Assembly (NCBI RefSeq): GCF_014131735.1
Contig: NZ_CP039121.1
Location: forward strand, 1,488,001-1,552,000
DNA from: Lactiplantibacillus plantarum
GTDB lineage: Bacteria; Bacillota; Bacilli; Lactobacillales; Lactobacillaceae
DNA length: 64,000 nt
Reading direction: 5' to 3'
Position numbers and translations under genes: made by a program. Each line of letters starts with the position of its first letter. The first letter of the stretch is position 1. Shown here piece by piece: positions 7,055 through 17,233 of this stretch. The notes beneath the pieces are model-generated. The model saw only the letters and a list, made by a program, of their open reading frames with translations, was not told where the DNA came from and ran no database searches.

Positions 7055-7470
7055 GTTTAACGCGTCATGAAATCCGGGAAAAAGCATTTCAAGCTTTATT
7101 CGCGTTGAATGCTAACCCAGACGCTGATGAAAATCAGTTGTTCCAACAGTTACTCAACCCTGAAGAAGCGGATGCAGTTGAAATTCCCGCATATTTAAGT
7201 ACGTTAGTAACTGGTGTTCGTGAACATCAAGCTGAATTAGACGCTCAAATTCAGCCTTATTTAAGTCAGAAGTGGTCGTTGAACCGACTGGCTAAGACCG
7301 ATTTGATTATCTTACGCATCGCGTTCTTTGAATTGCAATTTGTTGACGACGTTCCAGCTAAGGTCGCGGTTAATGAAGCAATTGAATTGACAAAGGCGTT
7401 CAGTGATGACCGCTCTCGGAAATTCGTTAGCGGGGTGCTTGGTAAAGTGGTTAAAAACCAAGCCAATTAG
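7051..7470 (+). CDS. nusB: Transcription antitermination factor NusB
   Basis: NusB binds boxA RNA with NusE (S10) and promotes read-through of rRNA operons. The 139-residue all-helical protein has the family's starting EIREKAFQALFAL and the conserved closing stretch VPAKVAVNEAIELTKAFSDD...FVSGVLGKV. The start is GTG at 7051, overlapping the last codons of the asp23-like gene by 4 nt, so translation is probably coupled. A terminator follows 32 nt after the stop. Confidence 0.96.
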   Translation: MSLTRHEIREKAFQALFALNANPDADENQLFQQLLNPEEADAVEIPAYLSTLVTGVREHQAELDAQIQPYLSQKWSLNRLAKTDLIILRIAFFELQFVDDVPAKVAVNEAIELTKAFSDDRSRKFVSGVLGKVVKNQAN

Positions 7471-7501
7471 TCTAAAACCGAACAATCTTATGTTCTACCG
7501 T

Positions 7502-7533
7502 AAAAGTCTGGCGATTTGCCAGACTTTTTTTAA
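7502..7533 (+). terminator. Terminator after nusB
   Basis: AAAAGTCTGGC and GCCAGACTTTTTTT form a strong stem with a 5-nt loop, separating the efp-nusB group from folD. Confidence 0.92.
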
Positions 7534-7615
7534 TAACTTATTAGTAAACCGGTCATAAATCATTGTGGTGATATGCTAAAATAAGACCAGACAGAGAAAG
7601 AGGAGTGTGGCACTT

Positions 7616-8476
7616 GTGACGAAGATTATTGATGGTAAGGCAGTAGCTAAGAAAGTTAACGCGCAGACGGCAACGGCAGTAGCGGAATTGGCTGCTCAGG
7701 GAATTCAACCAGGGATTGCTGTAATTATTGTTGGGGACGATGCAGCCAGTCAAATCTATGTTCGAAATAAGAATCGTAAAGCCACTAAGTTGGGGATGCA
7801 CTCCGTGGTGCGGCAGTTGCCAGCGACTACTAGTCAGGACGAACTGTTAGCCATTATTGCGGCATACAATGCGGATGACAGCATTCATGGCATCTTGGTG
7901 CAGTCGCCACTACCAGCCCAAATTAATGAACCATTGATCACGATGGCCATTGATCCTAAAAAGGACGTCGATGGTTTTCACCCGACGAACGTTGGTAAGT
8001 TGATCACCAATTTTCCAGGTAATTATCCTGTAGCAAATACGCCTCGCGGTATTATGACGATGTTGGCTGACTATGGGGTTGATCCGGCTGGTAAAACGGC
8101 GGTTGTTATTGGTCGGAGTACCATTGTTGGTAAGCCGATGGCCGCTTTGTTAACAAATGCTAACGCAACTGTAACGATTGCACATAGTAAAACAGCTGAC
8201 CTAAAGGCGGTCGCCCGGACGGCGGATATCTTGGTGGTTGCAACGGGGATTGCACACCTGATCACTGGTGCTGATATCAAACCAGGCGCGACGGTCATTG
8301 ATGTTGGCATGGATCGTGATGAAAATGGTAAACTAGTGGGTGACGTCGATTTTGATTCTGCTCAAGGCATCGCAGGGTTGATTACGCCCGTTCCTGGTGG
8401 TGTGGGCCCAATGACGATTGCCACCTTGATGCAGACAACGGTGGAACTTGCAAAGTGGAGTGATGTAAGTGAGTGA
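7616..8476 (+). CDS. folD: Bifunctional methylene-THF dehydrogenase/cyclohydrolase
   Basis: FolD interconverts 5,10-methylene-THF and 10-formyl-THF, supplying formyl groups for purines and for fmt at 23303. The 286-residue length is standard. The S-x-x-Y-V-x-x-x-K catalytic motif (Ser45, Tyr48, Lys52), the QSPLPAQI segment, the nucleotide-binding IGRSTIVGKPMAALL and the PVPGGVGPMT tail are all present. I choose GTG at 7616, 10 nt after AGAGGAG; an in-frame GTG at 7607 sits too close to that site. A TGATATGCT extended -10 lies upstream. It overlaps xseA by 8 nt. Confidence 0.95.
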   Translation: MTKIIDGKAVAKKVNAQTATAVAELAAQGIQPGIAVIIVGDDAASQIYVRNKNRKATKLGMHSVVRQLPATTSQDELLAIIAAYNADDSIHGILVQSPLPAQINEPLITMAIDPKKDVDGFHPTNVGKLITNFPGNYPVANTPRGIMTMLADYGVDPAGKTAVVIGRSTIVGKPMAALLTNANATVTIAHSKTADLKAVARTADILVVATGIAHLITGADIKPGATVIDVGMDRDENGKLVGDVDFDSAQGIAGLITPVPGGVGPMTIATLMQTTVELAKWSDVSE

Positions 8477-9812
8477 AAGTCAACAATATTTGACAGTGAC
8501 AGCTTTAACTCAGTATTTAAAACGTAAATTCGAGGTTGATCCATATTTAGGTAAAGTGTACCTAACGGGGGAAGTTTCTAATTATCGTCCCCGGCCTAAT
8601 ACGCATCAATATTTCAGTTTGAAAGATGACCATGCCAAGATTTCAGCCATTATGTTCAAGTCGGCGTTTGCCAAGGTCAAATTTCAGCCTGAAGAAGGTA
8701 TGAAGGTTCTGGTCGTGGGCCGGATTGGTCTGTATGAGCCCAGTGGTAGTTACCAGATTTATGTGGAACGCATGGAACCAGACGGCGTGGGTGCGTTGTA
8801 TCAAGCCTACGAACAACTTAAAAAGAAATTAGCGGCTGAGGGCTTGTTTAGTGCACCCAAAAAGCCGCTTCCGCGCTTTCCAAGGCGAATTGCAGTGGTC
8901 ACTAGTCGCAGTGGCGCAGTGATTCGCGATATTATCACGACTACTCGGCGCCGTTTTCCGATTGCGCAGATCGTTTTGTTTCCATCTCAAGTTCAAGGTG
9001 ATGCGGCTGCGGCCGAAATTAGTCGGCAGATCGAACGTGCCAATGCGCAAGGTGATTTTGATACATTAATTATTGGGCGTGGTGGTGGTTCAATCGAAGA
9101 TCTGTGGCCATTCAACGAAGAAGTGGTTGCGCGTGCAATCGCACAGAGTCAACTGCCAGTTATTTCATCCGTGGGGCATGAAACGGATACGACAATTGCT
9201 GACTTGGTCGCAGATGTGCGGGCGGCCACCCCAACTGCGGCTGCCGAATTAGCGGTACCAGTATATAACGATGTTTTATTACAATTAAAGCAAGACCAGA
9301 CCCGCGTGTTCAATGCATTTCAGAATTTCGTTCAACGCGATCGACAACGACTTAATAAATTACAAACGTCGTACGTGTTTACTCAGCCGAACCGCTTGTA
9401 CGAAGGGTATTTGCAGAAGTTAGACTTCTTAAATGAGCGACTTAAACAGGCTGGTCAAAATAACTTTAATCTGGCAAGCCAGCACTACCAGCGTGTTTTT
9501 CAACAATTACGACAGCAAACGCCGATTCACCAAGTTCGCCAGGCACAAACGCAACTGCTTAACTTGCAGCAACGGCTGAATCGGGGTACCCAGTTAGTCG
9601 TGCGGCAAAAACGGCAACAACTGACGCAGACCGTCCAATCGTTGGATCTACTTAGTCCGCTTAAAATCATGACGCGTGGTTACGCCTTTGTGACGGCGGA
9701 TGAACAGGTGGTTCACGGGGTCAAACAATTGCAGCCAGAACAAACGGTTGCAATTCACATGGCTGATGGTGAGGCTCAGGCACAGATTACGAAGATTGAT
9801 GGAGGAAAATAA
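8469..9812 (+). CDS. xseA: Exodeoxyribonuclease VII large subunit
   Basis: XseA with XseB degrades single-stranded DNA from both ends in mismatch and recombinational repair. The 447-residue protein has an N-terminal OB-fold (about 1-105), the catalytic core with [13 protein letters not shown] and [18 protein letters not shown], the conserved [11 protein letters not shown] motif, then a long Gln-rich coiled coil (about 270-400) that would bind XseB copies. The start is GTG at 8469, inside the end of folD. The final TAATG makes a 1-nt overlap with xseB, so subunits are translated in sequence. Confidence 0.96.
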   Translation: MSESQQYLTVTALTQYLKRKFEVDPYLGKVYLTGEVSNYRPRPNTHQYFSLKDDHAKISAIMFKSAFAKVKFQPEEGMKVLVVGRIGLYEPSGSYQIYVERMEPDGVGALYQAYEQLKKKLAAEGLFSAPKKPLPRFPRRIAVVTSRSGAVIRDIITTTRRRFPIAQIVLFPSQVQGDAAAAEISRQIERANAQGDFDTLIIGRGGGSIEDLWPFNEEVVARAIAQSQLPVISSVGHETDTTIADLVADVRAATPTAAAELAVPVYNDVLLQLKQDQTRVFNAFQNFVQRDRQRLNKLQTSYVFTQPNRLYEGYLQKLDFLNERLKQAGQNNFNLASQHYQRVFQQLRQQTPIHQVRQAQTQLLNLQQRLNRGTQLVVRQKRQQLTQTVQSLDLLSPLKIMTRGYAFVTADEQVVHGVKQLQPEQTVAIHMADGEAQAQITKIDGGK

Positions 9813-10042
9813 TGGCTGAACAACCAACTTTTGAACAGAATTTATCACAATTAGAGACGATCGTAAACCAATTAGAGCAGGGTGATGTTCCTTTAGAACA
9901 AGCCTTGGATCAATTTCAAAAGGGCGTGGCACTTAGCAAGCAGTTGCAAGCAACCCTTGAAGGTGCTGAAAAGACGCTCACTAAGATGATGAATGAAAAT
10001 GGCGACGAAGTTCCATTTGAGCAAGCTGACGCCAATGAATAA
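9812..10042 (+). CDS. xseB: Exodeoxyribonuclease VII small subunit
   Basis: The 76-residue helical-hairpin protein matches XseB ([27 protein letters not shown] at the N-terminus; family length 70-85). Several copies assemble along the XseA coiled coil. Its start shares one base with the xseA stop and its end overlaps ispA by 8 nt, so it lies in a tightly coupled run from folD to ispA. Confidence 0.95.
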   Translation: MAEQPTFEQNLSQLETIVNQLEQGDVPLEQALDQFQKGVALSKQLQATLEGAEKTLTKMMNENGDEVPFEQADANE

Positions 10043-10925
10043 GCAATTATTAACTGAATTTGAATCCAAGTGGCGTCCTCAGATTAATCAGTATTTAGAT
10101 GAGCAGCTTCAAGCGTGTTCTGACCAATCAACCCTGACTGACGCCATGCGTTATTCGGTACTAGCAGGTGGCAAACGGTTACGGCCGTTATTGACGTTAG
10201 CCATTTTAGATACTTTTGATATCACAACGACGGCTGCAAACTTGCGGGCAAGTGTGGCCGTTGAGTTGATGCATACTTATTCGCTAATTCACGATGATTT
10301 ACCGGCGATGGATAATGATCAGCTACGACGTGGCGAACCGACTAACCATGTTAAGTTTGGGGAAGACGTTGCCATTCTTGCAGGGGATGCTTTACAACCG
10401 TTGACTTTCGAATGGATTGCGGATAGTGGGTTACCGGCATCGATCGTCGCTAATCAAACCTTAGCATTAGCGCAGGCCACCGGACCTCGCGGGATGGTGG
10501 CTGGTCAAATTGCTGATGTCCTTGGAGCGGGACAACATCTGGCTTTGCCAGCCTTACAACAGCTGCATCGCGAGAAGACGGGGGCGTTAATTCACTACGC
10601 TGTCCAGGCAGGGTTGATTCAAGCTCAAGTGCAACCAGCCGTGCAGGAATTGCTATTACAATATGCTGATGCCTATGGATTGGCGTTTCAAATTTACGAT
10701 GATATTTTAGACGTGACGAGTACGCCTGCTCAGTTAGGAAAAGCTACGCATAAGGATGCCGATGAGCATAAGAATACGTATCCAGGTTTGCTGGGGCTTG
10801 CAGGCGCACGAACAGCGTTAGAACAAGCGGTAACAGCTGCTCAAACGGCGTTAGTAAAAGCTAGTGCTGCTAGTCAACGAGGCATGGGCTTGCTTGCAGC
10901 TTTTCTAACGTATTTTACAGATTAA
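10035..10925 (+). CDS. ispA: Polyprenyl (farnesyl/geranylgeranyl) diphosphate synthase
   Basis: Condenses isopentenyl diphosphate with allylic primers to make farnesyl-type diphosphate for undecaprenyl and quinone chains. Of the two Asp-rich metal-binding motifs, the first is at Asp87-Asp88 ([11 protein letters not shown]) and the second at Asp222-Asp223 (YDDILD). The AGGKRLRP diphosphate-binding motif is also present. I start at ATG 10035 (296 aa, family-like); the longer in-frame extension to 9993 would duplicate xseB sequence. Unlike in Bacillus, dxs does not follow, which fits a mevalonate-pathway organism. Confidence 0.94.
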   Translation: MNKQLLTEFESKWRPQINQYLDEQLQACSDQSTLTDAMRYSVLAGGKRLRPLLTLAILDTFDITTTAANLRASVAVELMHTYSLIHDDLPAMDNDQLRRGEPTNHVKFGEDVAILAGDALQPLTFEWIADSGLPASIVANQTLALAQATGPRGMVAGQIADVLGAGQHLALPALQQLHREKTGALIHYAVQAGLIQAQVQPAVQELLLQYADAYGLAFQIYDDILDVTSTPAQLGKATHKDADEHKNTYPGLLGLAGARTALEQAVTAAQTALVKASAASQRGMGLLAAFLTYFTD

Positions 10926-10939
10926 GGACTTAAATTTAG

Positions 10940-11758
10940 ATGGAAAAAGAACGAGTTGACGTATTATTAGTACAACAAGGATTATTTGATACCCGCGAAA
11001 AGGCTAAGCGTGCCGTAATGGCCGGTGAAATCTTAGGTGTCAACGAAGAACGCTTAGATAAGCCGGGCATGAAGATCCCAGTGGCAACTGAATTACATTT
11101 GAAAGGCAAACCGATGCCCTACGTTTCACGTGGCGGTCTCAAACTTGAAAAAGCACTCAAAAGTTTTGAAATTGACGTGACCGACAAAACGGTCCTAGAT
11201 ATTGGCTCGTCGACTGGTGGTTTTACCGACGTGGTTTTACAAAATGGGGCAAAAATGAGTTACGCCTTGGATGTCGGTAGTAATCAGTTGGTCTGGAAGT
11301 TACGCCAAGATCCGCGCGTGGTTGTGATGGAACATACTAACTTTCGGTATAGTAAACTGGCAGATTTCACGCAGGGGCAACCTAACTTTGCGTCCATCGA
11401 CGTTTCATTTATTTCACTACACTTAATTTTGCCCCCATTACACGCGATTATTGAAAACGGTGGTTCAGTCGTTGCCCTAATCAAGCCACAATTTGAGGCT
11501 GGTCGTGAGAATGTCGGCAAACACGGAATTGTCCGTGATCCTGCTGTTCATCAGGCGGTGTTGACAGATATCGTGGAATTTGCGCAAGCGAATGGTTATA
11601 ACGTTCTAGGGCTTGATTATTCACCAATCAAGGGTGGTGAAGGTAATATTGAGTTTCTAATTCATCTACAAGCTACCGATGAAACACCACGGATTGCGCC
11701 GACTGTGTCGATTGAAAAAACTCAGGCGGCCGCTTATGAACAATTAAATCAAGCTTAA
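10940..11758 (+). CDS. tlyA: TlyA/YqxC family S4-domain rRNA methyltransferase
   Basis: The 272-residue protein has an N-terminal S4 RNA-binding domain (about 3-65; ERVDVLLVQQGLFDTREKAKRAVMAG) and an FtsJ-type methyltransferase domain. The SAM loop is VLDIGSSTGGFTDVVL, followed by a YALDVG stretch. In mycobacteria TlyA 2'-O-methylates 16S and 23S rRNA; the old name haemolysin A is misleading. It starts 14 nt after ispA and before argR, the usual Firmicutes neighbours. The exact RNA target here is unknown. Confidence 0.92.
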   Translation: MEKERVDVLLVQQGLFDTREKAKRAVMAGEILGVNEERLDKPGMKIPVATELHLKGKPMPYVSRGGLKLEKALKSFEIDVTDKTVLDIGSSTGGFTDVVLQNGAKMSYALDVGSNQLVWKLRQDPRVVVMEHTNFRYSKLADFTQGQPNFASIDVSFISLHLILPPLHAIIENGGSVVALIKPQFEAGRENVGKHGIVRDPAVHQAVLTDIVEFAQANGYNVLGLDYSPIKGGEGNIEFLIHLQATDETPRIAPTVSIEKTQAAAYEQLNQA

Positions 11759-11773
11759 AATTGAAATCCGGAC

Positions 11774-11802
11774 TTTCATATTTATGCATTTTGGCTTATG
11801 AT
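11774..11802 (+). promoter_or_regulatory. Probable argR promoter
   Basis: TTTCAT and TATGAT are separated by 17 nt, about 40 bases before the argR start. The -35 box is poor. Confidence 0.45.
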
Positions 11803-11841
11803 GTGTTTAAATAAGTATGAATAGCTACCGGGGGTGATCGG

Positions 11842-12300
11842 GTGAAGAAGCAAGAGCGCCAACGCTACATTAAACGATTATTGAGTTCGAACGAAATTGA
11901 ACGTCAAGAAGACTTTGTCAAGCTGTTACGTGCTGAAGATATTGACGTGACACAGGCAACCATTTCGCGCGATATTAAAGATATGCAGCTGGTCAAGGTT
12001 CCCTCGGCAACGGGCGGTTACCACTATAGTATGCCAGTTCAGAAACAAATGGATACGGAGAAAAAGCTCAAGCGGACACTGAAAGATGCTTATGTCTCGT
12101 ATGCGACTCAGGATAAATTTGTCCTCATCAAGGTGTTGCCGGGTAACGGACCAGCACTAGCAACGTTGATTGAAGCAATGCATTATGACGAAATTTTTGG
12201 AACGCTAGGCGATGATGCTCACGTTCTGATTATTTGCAAGTCGTTAGCGATGACTTTAGAGCTACAACAAAAAATTCAACGCTTACTGAGTGATCACTAA
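11842..12300 (+). CDS. argR: Arginine repressor ArgR/AhrC
   Basis: An arginine-sensing hexameric regulator of arginine biosynthesis and catabolism. The 152-residue protein has an N-terminal winged helix (KKQERQRYIKRLL, then ITQATISRDI-like DVTQATISRDIKDMQL) and a C-terminal arginine-binding oligomerisation domain with the GTLGDDAHVLI motif. The start is GTG at 11842 after a GGGGGTGATC site. Its place between tlyA and recN matches Bacillus ahrC. Lactobacilli often carry two ArgR proteins that act together (established for L. plantarum); the partner is not in this window. Confidence 0.94.
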   Translation: MKKQERQRYIKRLLSSNEIERQEDFVKLLRAEDIDVTQATISRDIKDMQLVKVPSATGGYHYSMPVQKQMDTEKKLKRTLKDAYVSYATQDKFVLIKVLPGNGPALATLIEAMHYDEIFGTLGDDAHVLIICKSLAMTLELQQKIQRLLSDH

Positions 12301-12315
12301 TTAGTAAGCTATCTT

Positions 12316-12351
12316 CGACCTGCTCACATGTGTGTCAGGTCGCTTTTTTTC
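12316..12351 (+). terminator. Terminator of argR
   Basis: CGACCTG and CAGGTCG arms with a 13-nt loop and seven T. Confidence 0.85.
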
Positions 12352-12402
12352 AAAATTAACTAACGGATGCTGGTAACCAATTGCTTTTAAGGAGGGCTTG
12401 CA

Positions 12403-14097
12403 GTGTTACAAGAATTATCAATTACGAACTTTGCAATTATCGAACACTTAGACATTGCTTTTGAAGCCGGCATGACGGTTTTAACTGGTGAGACCGGTGC
12501 TGGTAAGTCAATTATTATTGATGCAGTCGGTTTATTAGCGGGTGGCCGCGGCTCGGCAGAGTTTATTCGGACCGGTGCTGATAAAGCCGTTTTGCAAGGC
12601 ATGTTTATTTTGCCGGCTGACGGCGTGACGGCCCAATTGTTGGACGAAGCGGGGATCGAACATGCGGATAATACCGTCATTCTACAGCGCGAGATTACTA
12701 AAAGTGGCCGTAATACATGTCGCATCAATGGTATGCTGGTCAATACGACGACTTTGAAACAGATTGGTGAAACAATTGTTGATATTCATGGTCAGAATGA
12801 ACATCAAGAGTTGATGCAACCTGAAAAACACCTGGGATTGCTGGACGAGTTTGCCGCCGCTAAAATTCGTAAATTGAAGCAGCGTTACCAGCAACAGTAT
12901 GATCGTTATCAGCAGTTAAACCTTGAATTACGGCAAAAGAATGCGAATGAAAAAGAGTGGGCTCAACGCTTAGATATGCTGAACTTTCAAGTGGACGAAA
13001 TCGCAGCAGCACAAGTCAAAGTGGGTGAAGAGGCCAGCTTGACTGCGGAACGTGACCGCTTGGATAATTACCAAATGATCAATCAAGCGCTTCAACAGAG
13101 TTACACATTGTTAGCTGCAGGCGAAGAGACGACTGGTGCGGTTGATATGGTCGGTACGGCGATGAATGCACTAGAACCGATTGCCAATTTGGACCCCGCC
13201 TTTAATGAGATTACCGTGAATGTCAAGAATGCCTTTTATGGGCTGCAGGATGCGGCCGGTCAGATTTCTAATCAGCTCGATTTGCAAGAATTCGACGAGG
13301 GTCGCTTGGATGAAATCGAACAGCGGCTGGACATCTTGGCCCAGTTAAAACGTAAGTATGGGGACTCTGAACAACAAATCTTAGATTATTACCAAAAAAT
13401 CGCGGCTGAGTTAGCTAAGATGACTGACTCTGAAGAAAATAGTGAAGATCTGGCCCAGCGGGTCGCCGACCTGAAACAACAACTACTTACGACGGGCGAA
13501 GCGTTGTCCGATAAACGGCGGGCTGCGGCGAAAGTGTTACAACGACAGATCCATCAAGAACTCAAAGATCTGTATATGGATAAGGCAATCTTTGAAGTAC
13601 GATTCAAACCGACTAAGGGTCAGATCTATCGGAGTGGTCTGGACAGTGTTGAATTTTATATTCAGACTAATCCTGGCGAGCGCATGCGGCCATTGGCCAA
13701 AATTGCGTCTGGTGGGGAACTCTCACGGATGATGCTGGCTTTGAAAACCATTTTTTCTGAATCACAGGGAATTACCAGTATCATTTTTGACGAAGTTGAT
13801 ACGGGTGTTAGCGGTCGGGTCGCTCAAGCGATTGCTGAGAAAATCAACGGCATTGCACACTTTTCACAAGTGCTCTGTATTACCCATTTGCCACAGGTTG
13901 CGGCGATGAGTGATCACCACTACTTCATTGCCAAGAAGATTACTGGTAAGCGCACGAAAACGAGTGTGACTAAGCTAGATAATGCGGCCCGGGTTCAAGA
14001 ATTGGCACGCATGCTGGCGGGAACTAAGGTCACTAAGTTATCGCTTGAGCATGCGGAAGAGTTATTGCGACTGGCCGATGAGGAAAAAGACGATTAA
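12403..14097 (+). CDS. recN: DNA repair protein RecN
   Basis: An SMC-like ATPase that acts early at double-strand breaks. The 564-residue length is normal. Walker A is GETGAGKS at residues 29-36. A central coiled coil spans about 150-360. The signature motif ASGGELSRMMLALK and Walker B SIIFDEVDTGVSG lie in the last third. GTG at 12403 follows AAGGAGGG. It stands alone between two terminators, after argR, as in most Firmicutes. No LexA box is obvious upstream on inspection. Confidence 0.96.
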   Translation: MLQELSITNFAIIEHLDIAFEAGMTVLTGETGAGKSIIIDAVGLLAGGRGSAEFIRTGADKAVLQGMFILPADGVTAQLLDEAGIEHADNTVILQREITKSGRNTCRINGMLVNTTTLKQIGETIVDIHGQNEHQELMQPEKHLGLLDEFAAAKIRKLKQRYQQQYDRYQQLNLELRQKNANEKEWAQRLDMLNFQVDEIAAAQVKVGEEASLTAERDRLDNYQMINQALQQSYTLLAAGEETTGAVDMVGTAMNALEPIANLDPAFNEITVNVKNAFYGLQDAAGQISNQLDLQEFDEGRLDEIEQRLDILAQLKRKYGDSEQQILDYYQKIAAELAKMTDSEENSEDLAQRVADLKQQLLTTGEALSDKRRAAAKVLQRQIHQELKDLYMDKAIFEVRFKPTKGQIYRSGLDSVEFYIQTNPGERMRPLAKIASGGELSRMMLALKTIFSESQGITSIIFDEVDTGVSGRVAQAIAEKINGIAHFSQVLCITHLPQVAAMSDHHYFIAKKITGKRTKTSVTKLDNAARVQELARMLAGTKVTKLSLEHAEELLRLADEEKDD

Positions 14098-14117
14098 GTT
14101 TAATTGATCGGTACCAC

Positions 14118-14149
14118 AAGGGACGGACAACTATGGTCGGTCCTTTTTT
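14118..14149 (+). terminator. Terminator of recN
   Basis: AAGGGACGGAC and GTCGGTCCTTTTTT pair with one mismatch or bulge, about 20 nt after the stop. Confidence 0.75.
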
Positions 14150-14412
14150 GATGGTGTTAATTAGTGACGATGGTGTCGAGTGAGGTTTCGGTATTATTGC
14201 CAAGGCGACGATAATTCTTTACAATATAAAACGCAAATAGACGAAATATGGGTCAACGGACACGTTTTAATGAACTGTCGGGCTGGTTGGTAGTGGGTGG
14301 CTAATCTGAAGCTCCGACTACCAAAATATACCGTTAAAACGATAAAATGTTCAGTTTACATGTCATGACGTTTGCATTTTGCTTTCGTTATAAGTTATGC
14401 TTAATTACAGTA

Positions 14413-14439
14413 CAGTTTATTCGGCAACGAAATAAACTG
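14413..14439 (+). promoter_or_regulatory. Inverted repeat in the leader of the opuC-type operon
   Basis: A perfect 9-bp dyad, CAGTTTATT and AATAAACTG with a 9-nt loop, lies 36 nt upstream of the chosen start. It may be an operator or an mRNA hairpin near the ribosome-binding site. The preceding stretch (14150-14412) holds no gene; a likely promoter lies around TTTGCAT...TTATAAG/TATGCT at 14370-14400. Confidence 0.5.
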
Positions 14440-14474
14440 AGTAAATGATTGGAGTGATGAGGTTGTTTCTGACA

Positions 14475-15659
14475 ATGGAACATTTGAATAAAACGTATCC
14501 TGGTGGCAAAGTAGCCGTTGAAGATTTTAATTTGGAAATCGAAAAAGGTGAATTTGTTTGTTTCATCGGGACGTCTGGTTCAGGTAAAACGACCACGATG
14601 CGGATGATTAATCGGATGTTAAGTCAGACTTCCGGTACCATTAAACTTAATGGTAAGGATATTAGCCAGATTGACCCGGTTAAATTACGGCGACAAATCG
14701 GTTATGTGATTCAAAACATTGGGCTAATGCCCCATATGACGATTCGAGACAATATCACTTTGGTACCACGATTGCTAAAGTGGCCCCAAGATAAAATGAA
14801 TGAACGTGCTAAGAAGATGATCAAGCTGGTGGAATTGCCAGAAGATTACTTGGATCGGTACCCGTCGGAGCTTTCCGGTGGGCAACAACAACGGATCGGG
14901 GTTGTTCGGGCGTTAGCAGCAGACCAAGATTTAGTATTGATGGATGAACCATTTGGGGCGTTAGACCCGATTACCCGTGAATCTTTGCAAGATCTCGTTA
15001 AGGATTTGCAGGAACGCTTAGGTAAGACGTTCGTCTTTGTAACCCATGATATGGATGAGGCGTTAAAATTAGCGACCCGAATCGTAATCATGGATGGTGG
15101 CGACATTATGCAAGTGGATACGCCAGACGGTATCTTACGTCATCCAGCTAATGAATTCGTTGAGAACTTAATTGGTAAGGATCGTTTGATTCAAGCACGG
15201 CCAAGTATTACCACTGTTGGGCAAGTGATGTTGAAAGACCCAATTGCCACCACACCAGGAAAGTCATTGACGGTCGCATTACGACAAATGCATGATAAAC
15301 GCGTTGACTCGTTGTTAGTCACCGATGAAGCCGGCATCTTGAAGGGTGTGATCGGCATTGAAGACGTTGATTACAACTTTAACTCGGCTACTAGTGTGGG
15401 CGACATTATGAAGACTGATTTGTTCTATGTTCAGTCAAATTCATTGATTCGGGATACGGTCGAACGTATTTTGAAACGCGGCTTGAAGAACATTCCAGTC
15501 GTAGATGAACAACATCGCCTGGTCGGAATTGTAACGCGGGCCACCCTGGTCGATATTGTTTATGATGCTCTCTGGGGTGATGAAGACGAAGATGAAGCTG
15601 AAAATAATATTCATCATGGGGAGGACGATGCGCCCGCTGAAGGCGGTGAACAGGCATGA
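14475..15659 (+). CDS. opuCA: Glycine betaine/carnitine/choline ABC transporter, ATPase
   Basis: The ATPase subunit of an osmoprotectant importer. The ABC domain shows Walker A GTSGSGKT (about residues 32-39), signature LSGGQQQR and Walker [14 protein letters not shown]. Two CBS domains follow (about 250-370; [19 protein letters not shown] and [19 protein letters not shown]), which sense ionic strength or cyclic-di-AMP in relatives. An acidic tail ([11 protein letters not shown]) ends it. The start is uncertain: 14475 gives [15 protein letters not shown] 14457 and TTG 14463 lie closer to GGAG at 14451. It overlaps the next gene by 4 nt. The genes are also called opuA-D in L. plantarum, as far as I recall. 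Confidence 0.92.
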   Translation: MEHLNKTYPGGKVAVEDFNLEIEKGEFVCFIGTSGSGKTTTMRMINRMLSQTSGTIKLNGKDISQIDPVKLRRQIGYVIQNIGLMPHMTIRDNITLVPRLLKWPQDKMNERAKKMIKLVELPEDYLDRYPSELSGGQQQRIGVVRALAADQDLVLMDEPFGALDPITRESLQDLVKDLQERLGKTFVFVTHDMDEALKLATRIVIMDGGDIMQVDTPDGILRHPANEFVENLIGKDRLIQARPSITTVGQVMLKDPIATTPGKSLTVALRQMHDKRVDSLLVTDEAGILKGVIGIEDVDYNFNSATSVGDIMKTDLFYVQSNSLIRDTVERILKRGLKNIPVVDEQHRLVGIVTRATLVDIVYDALWGDEDEDEAENNIHHGEDDAPAEGGEQA

Positions 15660-16285
15660 TAACTTTCCTACAAAACTACGGCATGCAGCTGCTGGTTAAG
15701 ACGTGGCAACACTTGTATATTTCGGCGTTTTCATTGTTCTTAGGCATTATCGTAGCGGTTCCGATTGGAATTCTGCTTACGCGGGTGAAGCCGATTGCGA
15801 ATGTGGTCATGTCAATCGCTAGTATGTTACAAACGATCCCAGCGATAGCGTTGTTGGCATTGATGATCCCGTTTTTCGGGATTGGTGCAATTCCAGCTAT
15901 CATTGCGCTGTTCATCTATTCTTTATTACCGATTCTCCGCAATACCTATCTTGGACTGGAAGACGTTGATCCAGCCTTGATCGATGCGGCTAAGGGAATG
16001 GGAATGACCGGTTGGCAGTCAATTGTTAAAGTTGAGTTACCGATGGCAGCCCCAGTTATTATGGCTGGTATTCGATTATCCGCAACGTACGTTATTGCCT
16101 GGGCCGCGTTAGCATCATACATTGGTGCCGGTGGCCTTGGGGACTTTATCTTTAATGGGTTAAACCTCTATCGAACTGACTTAATTTTAGGCGGTTCAAT
16201 TCCGGTGATTATCTTAGCCCTCATCGTTGATTGGCTGTTGGGTAAACTAGAAGCAGCGGTTACCCCAAGAACCACACAAGCGTAA
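15656..16285 (+). CDS. opuCB: Compatible-solute ABC transporter permease 1
   Basis: An inner-membrane subunit with about five hydrophobic segments over 209 residues. It carries the BPD-permease EAA loop ([29 protein letters not shown]), the coupling site for the ATPase encoded immediately upstream. The 4-nt ATGA overlap indicates translational coupling. It is paralogous to the permease at 17233-17886; the two should pair as a heterodimer around the ATPases. Confidence 0.92.
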   Translation: MITFLQNYGMQLLVKTWQHLYISAFSLFLGIIVAVPIGILLTRVKPIANVVMSIASMLQTIPAIALLALMIPFFGIGAIPAIIALFIYSLLPILRNTYLGLEDVDPALIDAAKGMGMTGWQSIVKVELPMAAPVIMAGIRLSATYVIAWAALASYIGAGGLGDFIFNGLNLYRTDLILGGSIPVIILALIVDWLLGKLEAAVTPRTTQA

Positions 16286-16297
16286 GGGGGATTAAAG

Positions 16298-17233
16298 ATG
16301 AAGAAAATTAAAAAGTGGTTGTTAGGTGTTTTCGCAACGGTCGCCAGTGCGTTATTATTGGCCGGCTGTGGCTTTCCGGGTTTGTCAGGAACTTCATCCG
16401 ATACGATCCGGATTGCGTCACAAAACACGACTGAACAACAAATCATGGCGTACATGATTCAAGATATGATTAAGCATTATTCTAATTTGAATACGACGAT
16501 CATTAACAATTTAGGTTCTGGGACGGTTAGTTTCAATGCCTTGAAGAATGATCAGGCTGATATTTCAGCGATTCGTTACACTGGGACGGACTTAACGACG
16601 ATTCTGGGCGAAAAGATGGATCGGAGTAATATCAAGTCGATTGACCAAAAAGTTCGCTCACAGTTCAACAGCAAGTATCAAATGACCTATTTCCCAAGTT
16701 ATGGGTTCGCAGATACCTATGCTTTTATGGTGACGAAAGCGACGGCTAAAAAATACCATCTAAATACGGTTAGTGATATGAAAAAAGTAGCCTCGAAGCT
16801 GACGGTCGGTTTGGATCAAATCTGGACTGAACGAAAAGGTGACGGTTATCCTGCCTTTAAGAAGTTGTATGGCTTTCAATTTGGGAAGACTTATCCAATG
16901 CAAATTGGTTTAGTTTATGATGCCTTGGAATCAGGTAAAATGGATGCCATCCTCGGATACTCGACTGATGGTCGGATTGGTAGTTATGATCTGAAGATTT
17001 TAAAGGATGATAAGAATTTCTTCCCACCATACAATGCGAGTGCGGTTGCAACGAACAAGATCTTGAAAGCTCATCCGAAGTTGAAGCCAATCTTGAATCG
17101 ATTAAACGGTAAAATCAGCTTAAAGACGATGCAAAACTTGAACTATCAAGTTGATAATAACTTAGTGGAACCGGAAGTTGTGGCTAAACAGTTCCTTGAA
17201 AAACATAATTACTTTGAAGGGAGTGACAAATAA
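16298..17233 (+). CDS. opuCC: Compatible-solute binding lipoprotein
   Basis: The extracellular substrate-binding protein of the system. Residues 1-23 are a lipoprotein signal peptide with lipobox LLAGC, so Cys24 would be lipidated and anchored to the membrane. The mature part (to 311) is an OpuAC/ProX-type two-lobed protein beginning DTIRIASQNTTEQQIMAYM. The residues that would form the aromatic betaine cage cannot be assigned without an alignment, so the preferred solute is open. It shares one base with the next gene (TAATG). Confidence 0.92.
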   Translation: MKKIKKWLLGVFATVASALLLAGCGFPGLSGTSSDTIRIASQNTTEQQIMAYMIQDMIKHYSNLNTTIINNLGSGTVSFNALKNDQADISAIRYTGTDLTTILGEKMDRSNIKSIDQKVRSQFNSKYQMTYFPSYGFADTYAFMVTKATAKKYHLNTVSDMKKVASKLTVGLDQIWTERKGDGYPAFKKLYGFQFGKTYPMQIGLVYDALESGKMDAILGYSTDGRIGSYDLKILKDDKNFFPPYNASAVATNKILKAHPKLKPILNRLNGKISLKTMQNLNYQVDNNLVEPEVVAKQFLEKHNYFEGSDK

